64,000 nucleotides of DNA. It comes from Saonia flava (lineage in GTDB: Bacteria > Bacteroidota > Bacteroidia > Flavobacteriales > Flavobacteriaceae). The DNA is taken from contig NZ_JAATJJ010000001.1 of assembly GCF_011927795.1 (NCBI RefSeq), positions 1,353,397 through 1,417,396 of the forward strand, in the 5' to 3' direction. The stretch's first letter is position 1. Each line of letters starts with the position of its first letter. The translations under genes and the position numbers were made by a program. This document shows, in pieces, positions 7,998 through 16,992 of the stretch. The notes below the pieces were generated by a model that worked only from the letters and a program-made list of their open reading frames with translations, searched no databases and had not been told where the DNA came from.

Positions 7998-8993
7998 TTA
8001 TTTTACCACTAGATTTTCAAATCCCCTTGTCATAAATTCTGTAGTTTCTCCATTCTTATCCAAATAGATAATATAAGCATCCATACCTTGTTGTTTTACC
8101 AACAATTTTATGGAATCATCTAAATCCATTGCCATAAATGCCGTTGCAAAAGCATCTGCCTCCGCACAGGTATTGGCAATTACAGTAGCTCCCAATACAT
8201 TGGAAGTCTTGGTGTAACCTGTTTTAGGATTAATGGTATGTACATACTTTTTTCCAGTAATGGAATCTATTCTGAACTTTCTGTAATTTCCGGAAGAAGC
8301 CAATGCCTTGTCCTTTAATTGAAGTAAAATTTTAGGTTCACTCCTATTTTCGCTCTGTGGGTCATCTACACCTATGGTCCATTTTTTCTCAGAAATTCTA
8401 TTCTCTCCCTTGGCCACAATCTCTCCCCCAACTTCAATTAAATAATCGGTAATTCCCTTAGCATTTAGCATAGCGGCCAATCTATCAATGGCATATCCTT
8501 TTGCAATTGCATTAAAATCAAAGTAAATATTGGGTGATAATTTATGCACAGTGTTAGCCGAAGTAATACTTACTTTATCAAACCCTACATAATTTAAAAG
8601 GCTATCAACCCTAGCGCTATCCAATAGTATTTGATTCCCAGGCCCAAAACCCCAAGCGTTAACCAAGACACCCACTGTAGGGTCAAAATAACCATTGGTC
8701 CTCTCAAATACCTTATAAGAAAGCTCAAAAACATCCTTGAACATGGCATCCACTACTATCGTAGAATCTCCTTGGTTGATTTTTGAAATATCCGACTCTG
8801 GCAAATAAGTTGACATGGATTGGTTTACAACTGTAAAAACAGAATCTATTTCATTTTGAAAATCCAATTCCCGATCAGCTAAATATGTAATGTTGTAAGA
8901 GGTCCCTAAAGCAGACCCATAATTGGTATTTTTAGTAAGTCTATTACATGAAAACATGGAAATTAGAATTCCAAGCAACAGTATCTTCTTCAT
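7998..8993 (-). CDS. apbE: FAD:protein FMN transferase, lipoprotein
   Basis: 331 residues from ATG 8993. ApbE transfers FMN from FAD to a threonine of target proteins outside the inner membrane. The lipoprotein signal MKKILLLGILISMFSC puts the lipid Cys at residue 16. Family motifs seen: STYLPESDISKIN, DPTVGVLVNAWGFGP, FDFNAIAKGYAID, EVGGEIVAKG, ASSGNYR, YVHTINPKTGY and the C-terminal ADAFATAFMAM. Upstream in-frame ATGs (up to 9041) would run into the preceding gene and bury the signal peptide. It lies just downstream of the nqr genes, whose NqrB and NqrC subunits are known ApbE substrates, so functional coupling is very likely. Confidence 0.95.
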   Translation of the reverse strand: MKKILLLGILISMFSCNRLTKNTNYGSALGTSYNITYLADRELDFQNEIDSVFTVVNQSMSTYLPESDISKINQGDSTIVVDAMFKDVFELSYKVFERTNGYFDPTVGVLVNAWGFGPGNQILLDSARVDSLLNYVGFDKVSITSANTVHKLSPNIYFDFNAIAKGYAIDRLAAMLNAKGITDYLIEVGGEIVAKGENRISEKKWTIGVDDPQSENRSEPKILLQLKDKALASSGNYRKFRIDSITGKKYVHTINPKTGYTKTSNVLGATVIANTCAEADAFATAFMAMDLDDSIKLLVKQQGMDAYIIYLDKNGETTEFMTRGFENLVVK

Positions 8994-8997
8994 TCTT

Positions 8998-9354
8998 CTA
9001 AACTTCAATAAGTCCGTCATAGTCAACAATATAATCTTCATTTAAGTACACAGGTAAATATTCATCTTTAGCGTTGGACAAACCCACTCCAGCATAATAG
9101 GTTATGGCTTTGTACCCCACCGCATGTTGTTTTATTTTTTTCATCAAATTCGCATCATATACCCTTGGGTTTTGGTCATAAGCAACATTGCGTACCACAA
9201 TAAAATAAACCTGCTTTTCTTTAATACATACAAATTGGGGATTTTTCTTTAGGGCGCTGTTTACGGCCATAAATTCATATCCCTGAGCTTCCAATTCCCG
9301 ACCCACAATATTCATTGCCAAATTATGCAATTCTTGCTCAGTTAATTCTTTCAT
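8998..9354 (-). CDS. Conserved 118-residue protein between nqrF and apbE
   Basis: 118 residues, soluble, no signal peptide. The fold looks mixed alpha/beta: a helical start (MKELTEQELHNLAMNIVGRELEAQGYEF), beta-rich QFVCIKEKQVYFIVVRNVAYDQ, and the C-terminal VYLNEDYIVDYDGLIEV. It has none of the NqrF [2Fe-2S] or FAD motifs, although relatives are, from memory, sometimes labelled as NqrF subunits because of their location. It ends four bases before apbE and is separated from nqrF by a terminator hairpin, so it is probably co-transcribed with apbE. An accessory role in flavin loading or NQR assembly is a guess from position only. Confidence 0.75.
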   Translation of the reverse strand: MKELTEQELHNLAMNIVGRELEAQGYEFMAVNSALKKNPQFVCIKEKQVYFIVVRNVAYDQNPRVYDANLMKKIKQHAVGYKAITYYAGVGLSNAKDEYLPVYLNEDYIVDYDGLIEV

Positions 9355-9372
9355 CGGTTATAACATTAAAAA

Positions 9373-9399
9373 AAACCGATATTCATAAAATATCGGTTT
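9373..9399 (-). terminator. Terminator of the nqr operon
   Basis: An 11-bp inverted repeat (9373-9383 with 9389-9399) around AACCGATATT, followed on the minus strand by a T-run (complement of the A-run at 9368-9375). It lies 50 bp after the nqrF stop codon. Confidence 0.8.
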
Positions 9400-9449
9400 A
9401 TTATTTAGACTCCTACCTTCGTAGAAATTATAATTCTTAATATATCCTA

Positions 9450-10757
9450 TTAACCACCAAAGTCATCAAAACGGATATGTTCATCTGGGATTCCAAAATC
9501 CTCTCCCATTTTTTGCACAGCTTTGTTCATTAATGGAGGACCACAGAAATATAATTCAATATCTTCTGGTGATTCATGATGATTTAAATAATTATCTATA
9601 ACACAATTATGTATAAATCCAACAAAACCATCACCTGGAGCATCTATGCTTTCCTTTACCTTCCAGTTATCCTCGGGTAAGGGCTCGGAAAGAGCTAGGT
9701 AAAAATTAAAGTTTGAAAATTCTTTTTCCAATTGATAAAAATGGTCCAAATAGAACAATTCTCTTTTAGAACGACCACCATACCAATAGGTCACCTTTCT
9801 TCCGGTTTTTAATGTTTTGAACAAATGGTATAAATGCGAGCGCATTGGTGCCATACCAGCACCACCTCCAACATAAAGCATTTCTGAATCCGATTCGTTG
9901 ATAAAGAATTCACCATAAGGCCCAGATATAACACAGTCATCACCTGGCTTTAAATTAAAGATGTAAGAAGAAGCAACACCAGGATTTACATCCATCCAAC
10001 CATTTTTAGCTCTATCCCATGGTGGTGTAGCAATACGTACATTCAACATAATTTCTCTACCTTCTGCAGGATAAGAGGCCATTGAATACGCTCTTTCTAC
10101 AGTTTCAGGATTTTTCATTACTAATGGCCATAAATTAAATTTATCCCATTCTGCTTGAAATTTATCTGGAGTTTCATGTTCCTCGGGGTGCGCTGTGATA
10201 TCAATATCGGCATATTTAACCTCACATTCAGGAATTTCAATCTGAATATAACCACCAGCCTTATATGGCATATCCTCTGGTATTTCTACAACAAATTCTT
10301 TGATAAAAGAGGCTACATTATAGTTACGAACTACTTTTGCCGGCCATTTTTTAATACCAAAAACTTCCTCTGGAATGGTAATCTCCATGTCCTGTTTCAC
10401 TTTAACCTGACAAGCTAAACGGGCTCCATGATTTAATTCTTTTTTAGAGAAGTGGGGAGTTTCTGTTGGAAGAGCTTCTCCCCCACCAGATAAAACATGA
10501 CACTCACATTGAATACATGTTCCACCACCACCACATGCAGAAGGCAAAAATACTTTTTGATTCCCCAAAGTGGTCAACAATGAACTACCTGAAGCTACTT
10601 CTATTTTTTTCTCTCCATTAATGGTAATGGTTACGGGCCCCGAAGGAGATAATTTTTGTTTAGTAAATAACAACAAGGCAACTAAAGCCATAAGCAGTAT
10701 TAAAAAAGATACTACAGTGATCAATATTGTTCCACCTGTACTTGCAACTAACATCAT
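9450..10757 (-). CDS. nqrF: Na+-translocating NADH:quinone reductase subunit F
   Basis: 435 residues. NqrF is the NADH-oxidising entry subunit. It has one N-terminal membrane helix (residues ~5-30), a plant-type [2Fe-2S] domain with cysteines in ACGGGGTCIQCECHV and a fourth in ARLACQV, then a ferredoxin-reductase domain with the FAD motif RAYSMASYP and the NADH motif YVGGGAGMAPMRSH. It ends with FCGPPLMNKAV and an aromatic DDFGG tail. Last gene of the nqrABCDEF operon; its start is one base from the nqrE stop. The start codon could be either of two consecutive ATGs (10757 or 10754). Confidence 0.97.
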   Translation of the reverse strand: MMLVASTGGTILITVVSFLILLMALVALLLFTKQKLSPSGPVTITINGEKKIEVASGSSLLTTLGNQKVFLPSACGGGGTCIQCECHVLSGGGEALPTETPHFSKKELNHGARLACQVKVKQDMEITIPEEVFGIKKWPAKVVRNYNVASFIKEFVVEIPEDMPYKAGGYIQIEIPECEVKYADIDITAHPEEHETPDKFQAEWDKFNLWPLVMKNPETVERAYSMASYPAEGREIMLNVRIATPPWDRAKNGWMDVNPGVASSYIFNLKPGDDCVISGPYGEFFINESDSEMLYVGGGAGMAPMRSHLYHLFKTLKTGRKVTYWYGGRSKRELFYLDHFYQLEKEFSNFNFYLALSEPLPEDNWKVKESIDAPGDGFVGFIHNCVIDNYLNHHESPEDIELYFCGPPLMNKAVQKMGEDFGIPDEHIRFDDFGG

Positions 10758-10758
10758 A

Positions 10759-11511
10759 CTATTTTCTTATTATGTTGTTATAAGAGACTTCTTCTTTATT
10801 GTTTTCTATCTCTTCCTTAATTTCTTTTTCCTTATTTTCTTCAATTACCTTTACAGTGGTAGTTTCCTCTTCAGCAGGTGCCTCATCGCTACCACCTGTT
10901 AACATACCACCAAAACTCTGAAAACCAATACCCATTAATCCTGTTATAATAAATGTGATTCCCAATCCCCTTAGTGGGGCGGGTACATTGGAATACCTTA
11001 TTTTCTCACGAATGGCAGCAATGGCCAAAATGGCCAAAAACCAACCAATACCAGAACTTACTCCATAATTAAAGGCCAAACCTAAAGTTTCGATCTCTCT
11101 AGCTTGCATAAAAAGAGAACCTCCTAAAATAGCACAGTTTACGGCTATTAAGGGTAAAAATATCCCCAATGAATTATACAACGAGGGAGAAAATTTTTCT
11201 ACAACAATTTCCACCAATTGCACCATAGTCGCAATGGTTGCAATAAAAAGAATAAAAGAAAGGAAGCTTAAATTATAATCAGCATATTCAGGGCCCAACC
11301 AAGCCAAGGCTCCGTCTTGCAATAAATATTTATCCAACAACCAGTTTAAAGGAACGGTAACGGCCAATACAAAGATTACCGCAGCACCTAATCCTACCGC
11401 TGTTGCAACTTTTTTGGAAACAGCCAAATAAGAGCACATTCCCAAGAAAACAGCAAACACCATGTTATCTATAAAAATGGACTTAAAAAATAATTCTATA
11501 TGTTCTAACAT
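10759..11511 (-). CDS. nqrE: Na+-translocating NADH:quinone reductase subunit E
   Basis: 250 residues, against about 200 for typical NqrE. The first ~200 residues are the expected six-helix membrane protein: MLEHIELFFKSIFIDNMVF, FLGMCSYLAVSKK with one iron-ligand Cys, and the second symmetric half AVNCAILGGSLFM with the other Cys. Together with NqrD these ligands bind an iron or Fe-S centre in the membrane. The last ~45 residues (from about GGSDEAPAEEE) form an acidic and lysine-rich cytoplasmic tail not found in the canonical subunit. It lies 23 bp after nqrD. Confidence 0.95.
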   Translation of the reverse strand: MLEHIELFFKSIFIDNMVFAVFLGMCSYLAVSKKVATAVGLGAAVIFVLAVTVPLNWLLDKYLLQDGALAWLGPEYADYNLSFLSFILFIATIATMVQLVEIVVEKFSPSLYNSLGIFLPLIAVNCAILGGSLFMQAREIETLGLAFNYGVSSGIGWFLAILAIAAIREKIRYSNVPAPLRGLGITFIITGLMGIGFQSFGGMLTGGSDEAPAEEETTTVKVIEENKEKEIKEEIENNKEEVSYNNIIRK

Positions 11512-11534
11512 AATCTTCTACTTAAATTCTATGT

Positions 11535-12182
11535 TTAGTTTTCTTCTACTAATGCAGGATTTCTTGAACGCTGTACCCAAATAATTATACCTACCACAAT
11601 TAAAGCGGCTGGTGGTATAATCATAAATCCATTGTTCTCATAACCTGTAGCGTATAATCCTGTTTTTGCGATAGGGTCTCCTAATACAGGTATTCCAAAT
11701 AAGGTTCCAGAACCCAATAATTCTCTAAAAAAACCAACAATTATTAGAATAACACCGTAACCCAAAGAGTTCCCAATACCATCCAAAAATGAACGCCATG
11801 GTCCATTTGCCAAAGCAAATGCTTCAAAGCGCCCCATGATAATACAGTTGGTGATAATCAATCCCACAAAAACAGCGAGGGTTTTACTCAATTCATAGGC
11901 AAAAGCCTTTAGTACTTGATCAACAATGATAACCAATGTTGCCACTACGATGAGCTGAACAATAATTCTGATTTTTGATGGGATAATATTTCTCATTAAA
12001 GAAATTACCACATTACCAGCCCCTAATACAAACATTACTGAAATTGCCATTACCACAGATGCTTTTAGTTCCGCAGTAATTGCCAAGGCTGAGCAAATAC
12101 CCAATACCTGTATAGTAATAGGGTTGTTATCCGCTAGTGGATCTAAAATTAGACTGGTATCTTTTTTTGAAAGTAGTCCCAT
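11535..12182 (-). CDS. nqrD: Na+-translocating NADH:quinone reductase subunit D
   Basis: 215 residues, the usual size, six predicted membrane helices. Cys ligands are in VLGICSALA and LIITNCIIMGRFEAFA, matching the symmetric pair in NqrE. It forms part of the Na+ translocation path and carries an Fe centre between NqrD and NqrE. The order nqrC-nqrD-nqrE with short gaps (2 and 23 bp) shows one transcript. Confidence 0.96.
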   Translation of the reverse strand: MGLLSKKDTSLILDPLADNNPITIQVLGICSALAITAELKASVVMAISVMFVLGAGNVVISLMRNIIPSKIRIIVQLIVVATLVIIVDQVLKAFAYELSKTLAVFVGLIITNCIIMGRFEAFALANGPWRSFLDGIGNSLGYGVILIIVGFFRELLGSGTLFGIPVLGDPIAKTGLYATGYENNGFMIIPPAALIVVGIIIWVQRSRNPALVEEN

Positions 12183-12184
12183 AA

Positions 12185-12937
12185 TTACTTAACTCTAATA
12201 GTTTCTAAATAGTCTTTATACAAATTAACGCTCTCCTTAATCATAGCAGAGACACCATTACCCGTAATGGTAGCTCCCGCCAATGCATCTACTTCATTGT
12301 CGTCTTTTGTTTTATTTAACGGATCATTATTTCCTTTTGCCACTGAAATACCAGCGTAGCGCGTACCATCCAATATGGTTTCGCCAGCAAAATCATCCAT
12401 AAAATATCTCATCTTAATATTTGCACCCAATCCAGGTGTTTCACCTTTATGGTCAAAATAAACCCCTTGCACAGTCATGGTATCATCAAGAGCAACAAAA
12501 CCCCATATAGCGTCCCATAGTCCCTTCCCGTACATAGGAATAATATAAAACTTCTTATTGTCCTTCTCTCCTATAAAAAGGGGAAGTTTATATGCTTCGC
12601 CTTTCTTTTTGGCAGCTAACTGTTTTTTAAGATCAATTAGGTAGGCTTCTTTATCTGACGTAGTTTTATCCCCTTCTATTACTAACTGTTCTTTTATATA
12701 ACTGGTAAATTCACTTTCCACCTTATCCGTAGGGATAAAATTTACACTGCCTGTATCATCACCATTCTCATTTACACCCATGGCGTAAAGAATATTCTGC
12801 TGCTTCTCAAACCTTTCATTCTCCGCAATATTCGGTCGAAGAGCGGAAGCCAAAAAGGCAAGGATTGAACCTACTATTACAACCATAACGGCTGCAAAAA
12901 TAACGGTATAACTATTTTTATCTGTATTGATTGCCAT
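12185..12937 (-). CDS. nqrC: Na+-translocating NADH:quinone reductase subunit C (FMN-bearing)
   Basis: 250 residues: one N-terminal membrane helix (residues ~10-32) and a periplasmic FMN-binding domain. The flavinylation motif is at residues 217-223 (DALAGAT); Thr223 is the expected FMN-phosphoester site, with Ala replacing the commoner Ser/Thr before the glycine. GETPGLGA at ~165-172 is also characteristic. ApbE, encoded downstream, would install the FMN. It is 2 bp from both nqrB and nqrD. Confidence 0.96.
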   Translation of the reverse strand: MAINTDKNSYTVIFAAVMVVIVGSILAFLASALRPNIAENERFEKQQNILYAMGVNENGDDTGSVNFIPTDKVESEFTSYIKEQLVIEGDKTTSDKEAYLIDLKKQLAAKKKGEAYKLPLFIGEKDNKKFYIIPMYGKGLWDAIWGFVALDDTMTVQGVYFDHKGETPGLGANIKMRYFMDDFAGETILDGTRYAGISVAKGNNDPLNKTKDDNEVDALAGATITGNGVSAMIKESVNLYKDYLETIRVK

Positions 12938-12939
12938 AA

Positions 12940-14220
12940 CTAAACTGTTTCTGCTTGAAGTTCTGCAGTTTTCCCATCTGTATCTTTAGGAATAATTACT
13001 GCGTTTTCTAATCTCTTTAATCTGCGTTTTATATTACTACGCACCACATAGTGATCAATTGTTGGTGCAAAAACATTCATTAACAATATTGCCAAGAACA
13101 CTCCTTCTGGGTACGCTGGATTAAATACTCGAATCATTACTGATAAGAAACCAATAAAGAAACCATAGAACCATTTACCTCGATTTGTTTGTGCACCTGT
13201 AACAGGATCCGTAGCCATATATACAATACCAAAAGCTAATCCACCCACTAATAGATGCTTCCAAAAATCAAAATTCATTAAGCCATAGAATTTGCTAGTC
13301 TCTGTTATCCAACCCAATTCTACAACTTGGTTAAAAACGAGCCCCATAAATAATGAACCCAAAACAGCGCTTAACATAATTCTCCAACTGGCTATTTTAC
13401 TAAATATTAAGAAAAGACCTCCTAATAATATTAATAATGTTGGTGTTTCACCAACCGAACCAGGAATAAATCCGAAAAACATATCCGAAACAGTATAACT
13501 CATTTCAGCACCTTTGTTCTGAGCTAAAAAACCAAGAATTGTTTCACCTGAAAAAGCATCAACATTGGTTGCCCCTGCAAGAATCTCTTCTGACCTTTCT
13601 CTAGCACCATGCACCCATACCTTATCCCCACTCATCCATGTAGGGTATGCAAAGAACAAGAAAGCTCTTATAGTAAGTGCTGGGTTTAAGATATTCATTC
13701 CTGTACCCCCAAACACTTCTTTACCGATTACAACACCAAAAACAACAGCTACTGCAAGCATCCAAAGTGGGGTATCTATAGGAACAATAAGCGGAACCAA
13801 AATACCGGTAACCAAATACCCCTCCTCTACTTCATGCCCCTTAATTACCGCAAAAATAAATTCCACCAATAATCCAACTCCATAGGACACAGCCAACAAG
13901 GGAAGTACTTTAACTATCCCAATCCAGAAATTATCCCAAGTAAGAAAATGTTCCATTACTGAAAAATCCTCTGGAAAACCATTAATGGCCGAAAAATGCT
14001 GATACCCTGCATTAAACATTGAAAACAACAATACTGGCACCAAAGCCATAATTACTGTATTCATTGTACGTTTTAAGTCATCAGCAGCCCTTACATGAGA
14101 ACCCGAATGGGTTGTCTCATCTGGAGTGTACAAGAAGGTATGAAAAGCATTAATGGCCGGAGCCATTTTTTTGCCCTTATACTTCATCTTCAAGTCATGC
14201 ATTTTACTTTTTAAGCTCAT
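12940..14220 (-). CDS. nqrB: Na+-translocating NADH:quinone reductase subunit B (FMN-bearing)
   Basis: 426 residues, multi-pass membrane protein and the main Na+-translocating subunit. Motifs include GYLVTGILVPLIVP, VFGGTGMNILNPALT, and YMATDPVTGAQTNRGKW near residues 335-352. The covalent FMN site should be Thr227 in the segment DAFSGET (221-227); the usual Ala before the Thr is Glu226 here. It starts 3 bp after nqrA and ends 2 bp before nqrC. Confidence 0.96.
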   Translation of the reverse strand: MSLKSKMHDLKMKYKGKKMAPAINAFHTFLYTPDETTHSGSHVRAADDLKRTMNTVIMALVPVLLFSMFNAGYQHFSAINGFPEDFSVMEHFLTWDNFWIGIVKVLPLLAVSYGVGLLVEFIFAVIKGHEVEEGYLVTGILVPLIVPIDTPLWMLAVAVVFGVVIGKEVFGGTGMNILNPALTIRAFLFFAYPTWMSGDKVWVHGARERSEEILAGATNVDAFSGETILGFLAQNKGAEMSYTVSDMFFGFIPGSVGETPTLLILLGGLFLIFSKIASWRIMLSAVLGSLFMGLVFNQVVELGWITETSKFYGLMNFDFWKHLLVGGLAFGIVYMATDPVTGAQTNRGKWFYGFFIGFLSVMIRVFNPAYPEGVFLAILLMNVFAPTIDHYVVRSNIKRRLKRLENAVIIPKDTDGKTAELQAETV

Positions 14221-14223
14221 CTC

Positions 14224-15576
14224 TTATCCTATTTCTTTTTGTAATAAATCTAGTCCTTCACGAATGATCTGTTGATGCGGTTGCTTGGATACACAAACGA
14301 ATTCTGTAAGCGAAAAATCTTCTGGAGCCACTTCATACAAGCCCAACTGTTCCATTTCATCTAAGTCCTTATACATACAAGCTTTTAATAATTGCATGGG
14401 AAAGATATCCAATGGAAAAACTTTTTCATATTGCCCTGTAAGCACAAAAGCTCTATGCTCTCCATTAGTATTGGTATTTAAATCAAACTTCTTACTGGGC
14501 ATCATCCAAGAGAAGGTCATGGCTCTTGTTGCCGATATTTTGTTAAAAATAGGCTTGTTCCATCCAAATAAATCATAATCATCACCTTCGGGTATAGCAG
14601 AAACAGTATTGTTATAAAACCCTAAAAAACCATCTTGGCTACTTTTAGAACCTGTTAAAACATCACCATTTATAACCCTAAATTTATTATCATTTACTCC
14701 ACTTGCATATAAAAAGGTAGAAGTTTCCGCCCCAATTTTTGTTTTGTAATATTTTGGTTGCTTTATCGATGAGCCAACCAATGCTATAGTACGTTCAGCA
14801 TTAAATTTACCAGTCATCAAAAGCTCGCCAATAATTACTAAATCTTGCGGCGCCAAAGTCCAAACCTTCTCTCCTTTATTAATAGGGTCTATCTTATTTA
14901 TCTGAGTACCCACCAAACCTGCAGGATGTGGCCCAGAAACTTTATGAAGCACCAATCCGTTTAAGCCCTCAAAAGGCGAGTTGGACGATCCCCCAATAGA
15001 AACATGAACTTTCCCGGGAGTTAATTTACCCAATGCCGTGATAGCTACTTGAAGTTCCTTTTCTTTTCCTTGCAATACGTAGTCCGCTTCAGCGGCCAAA
15101 GGAGCCGTAGTATATGCAGAAACAAATATTGCCTTAGGAGTGTCATTGGGATCAGCAATAATATCATATGGCCTTTGTTTGATAAATGGCCAACAGCCAG
15201 ATTTCAACAACAGTGCCATAATTTCTCTTGCAGATGCCTTTTCCACATCTATCTTTTTGTGCTCTAGTGAACTCTGTTCCTTATCAGCTAGAATTTTCAA
15301 AGTAAGAACTTTTCTCCTTGCACCTCTTTCAATCTCAACCAACTCACCACTAACTGGGGACACAAAAAGCATATCCTCATTGTTTTTGCTATAAAAAAGC
15401 GCCTCTCCAGCTTTCACCTCTCCACCCTGTTTTACCAGCATCTTAGGAGTGATTCCATGAAAATCCAAAAGATTTATTGAGTATGCGTTGCTTAATACGG
15501 CTTTAGAAGTAGTCTGTTCAGCGGCTCCAACAAGGTTAATGTTCAAGCCTTTTTTAATCCGAATGTCTTTAGACAT
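14224..15576 (-). CDS. nqrA: Na+-translocating NADH:quinone reductase subunit A
   Basis: 450 residues. NqrA is the cytoplasmic subunit of the complex and is needed for quinone interaction. Characteristic stretches: IRIKKGLNINLVGAAEQ at the N-terminus, GITPKMLVKQGGEVKAGEALFYSK (a lipoyl-like domain), VSPVSGELVEIERGARR, and SGPHPAGLVGTQI. First gene of the nqr operon, divergent from the T9SS plug gene across 148 bp that hold promoter elements for both directions. Confidence 0.97.
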   Translation of the reverse strand: MSKDIRIKKGLNINLVGAAEQTTSKAVLSNAYSINLLDFHGITPKMLVKQGGEVKAGEALFYSKNNEDMLFVSPVSGELVEIERGARRKVLTLKILADKEQSSLEHKKIDVEKASAREIMALLLKSGCWPFIKQRPYDIIADPNDTPKAIFVSAYTTAPLAAEADYVLQGKEKELQVAITALGKLTPGKVHVSIGGSSNSPFEGLNGLVLHKVSGPHPAGLVGTQINKIDPINKGEKVWTLAPQDLVIIGELLMTGKFNAERTIALVGSSIKQPKYYKTKIGAETSTFLYASGVNDNKFRVINGDVLTGSKSSQDGFLGFYNNTVSAIPEGDDYDLFGWNKPIFNKISATRAMTFSWMMPSKKFDLNTNTNGEHRAFVLTGQYEKVFPLDIFPMQLLKACMYKDLDEMEQLGLYEVAPEDFSLTEFVCVSKQPHQQIIREGLDLLQKEIG

Positions 15577-15609
15577 ATTTTGTAGACCTTAAATTATCAA
15601 AATTTGCTG

Positions 15610-15617
15610 CAAATCTA
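15610..15617 (-). promoter_or_regulatory. -7 element of the nqr operon (minus strand TAGATTTG)
   Basis: CAAATCTA on the plus strand reads TAGATTTG on the minus strand, fitting TAnnTTTG, 34 bp before the nqrA start codon. No TTG at the usual -33 spacing. Confidence 0.4.
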
Positions 15618-15700
15618 ATACTTAATCAAAAGTTTTCATAATAATTAACTAGAAAAATGGGCATTAAAACGAGGATACTATTTTAGGTACGCTTTTTGTT

Positions 15701-15708
15701 TAACTTTG
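15701..15708 (+). promoter_or_regulatory. -7 element (TAACTTTG) of the T9SS plug gene
   Basis: TAACTTTG matches TAnnTTTG and ends 16 bp before ATG 15725, giving a leader of about 10 nt. Confidence 0.5.
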
Positions 15709-15724
15709 CCAAAAAAAGGATTAA

Positions 15725-16969
15725 ATGCCTATAAAACTTAAACAAATCTTCGTTTTCCTATTTGTCCTGCCCATGTTTTCACAGGTACAAGAAGAAGTAA
15801 ATGCACCCTTAAATATTAAATCAATTGTTTTTAAAGGGCCAACGGAAGATCAATTTCCCATTGTGCAACTGGGCGAACCCATTACTTTAGAATTTGATGA
15901 TCTTTTGGCGCAAGAACAGGATTATTACTACAAAATTGTACATTGCAATTATGATTGGACACCTTCATCCCTATTAAAATCACAATATATAAATGGTGTA
16001 GACAATCAACGTATTATTAATTATGAAAATAGTTACAATACGCTACAGGCCTATTCCAATTATCAACTTACCATTCCCAACAACAATACTAAATTAAAAG
16101 TGAGTGGCAACTATGTCCTAGAAATATATAATAACAGCTATGAGCTTCAGTTTTCGAGAAGGTTTATTGTTTACAAGGATGTTGCCAAGGTAGGAGCAGA
16201 AATAAAAAGATCAAGGGATTTTACATTTCTTAATGAAAAACAAGTGGTTCACTTTACTATAAATCCTGTTGGGATTCAGTTGGTAAACCCAAAAAGAGAA
16301 GTTAAAGTTGCCATTATACAAAATTATCATTGGCCAACCACACTTTATAACATTGCTCCCCAATATACCATTGGAAGGCAATTGGTATATAAATATGACC
16401 AAGAGACCAGTTTCTATGGAGGGAATGAATTTTTGAATTTTGACACCAGTGACCTTCGCGCCCCTAGCGCGGCTATCTCTAGAATAGAATACAAAGAATT
16501 GTACCACCATATATTATTTTCCGATAGGGCACGTGCAGATAGACCATATACTTATTTTCCTGATATTAATGGAGATTTTGTAATTAGAACGCTTCAGGGG
16601 AATGACAACTCTCGAGAGGCCGAATACACCCAAGTACATTTTAGCTTACCCTATACGCCAGAAATTGGACTGGATGAAGTCTATGTTTTTGGAAAATACA
16701 ACAATTATGACCTGAATGATGAAAATAAAATGACCTATAATGAAGAATCTGGTTATATGGAAGCAATGATTAAAATAAAACAGGGCTTCAACAACTATAA
16801 ATATGTGGTTAAAAATGGGGATGGTATTATAGATTTGAATTCCATTGGCGGCAATTTTCATTTTACGGAAAACAATTACACCATAATAGTATATTACAGA
16901 AATTTTGGAGACCTTTATGATAGTGCAATAGGAATAGGCTCTGCAAACTCAAGAGATATTAGTAATTAG
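15725..16969 (+). CDS. Type IX secretion system plug protein (DUF5103)
   Basis: 414 residues with a signal peptide (MPIKLKQIFVFLFVLPMFSQ). Blocks such as IKSIVFKGPTEDQFPIVQLGEP, YYYKIVHCNYDWTPSSLL, QYINGVDNQRIINYENSYNT and DGDFVIRT-like INGDFVIRTL mark the DUF5103 family. In Flavobacterium johnsoniae the family member binds the periplasmic side of the SprA translocon and plugs it when no substrate is engaged. Here it is unlinked to sprA but divergent from the nqr operon. The DUF3667 gene begins 23 bp after its stop. Confidence 0.85.
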   Translation: MPIKLKQIFVFLFVLPMFSQVQEEVNAPLNIKSIVFKGPTEDQFPIVQLGEPITLEFDDLLAQEQDYYYKIVHCNYDWTPSSLLKSQYINGVDNQRIINYENSYNTLQAYSNYQLTIPNNNTKLKVSGNYVLEIYNNSYELQFSRRFIVYKDVAKVGAEIKRSRDFTFLNEKQVVHFTINPVGIQLVNPKREVKVAIIQNYHWPTTLYNIAPQYTIGRQLVYKYDQETSFYGGNEFLNFDTSDLRAPSAAISRIEYKELYHHILFSDRARADRPYTYFPDINGDFVIRTLQGNDNSREAEYTQVHFSLPYTPEIGLDEVYVFGKYNNYDLNDENKMTYNEESGYMEAMIKIKQGFNNYKYVVKNGDGIIDLNSIGGNFHFTENNYTIIVYYRNFGDLYDSAIGIGSANSRDISN

Positions 16970-16992
16970 CCTATATTTACTTCCTAAGGAAG

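Noticed and set aside
9450-15576. Rnf complex instead of Na+-NQR
   Set aside because: The presence of NqrA-type and NqrF-type subunits (2Fe-2S plus FAD domain) and the order A-F identify Na+-NQR, not Rnf.
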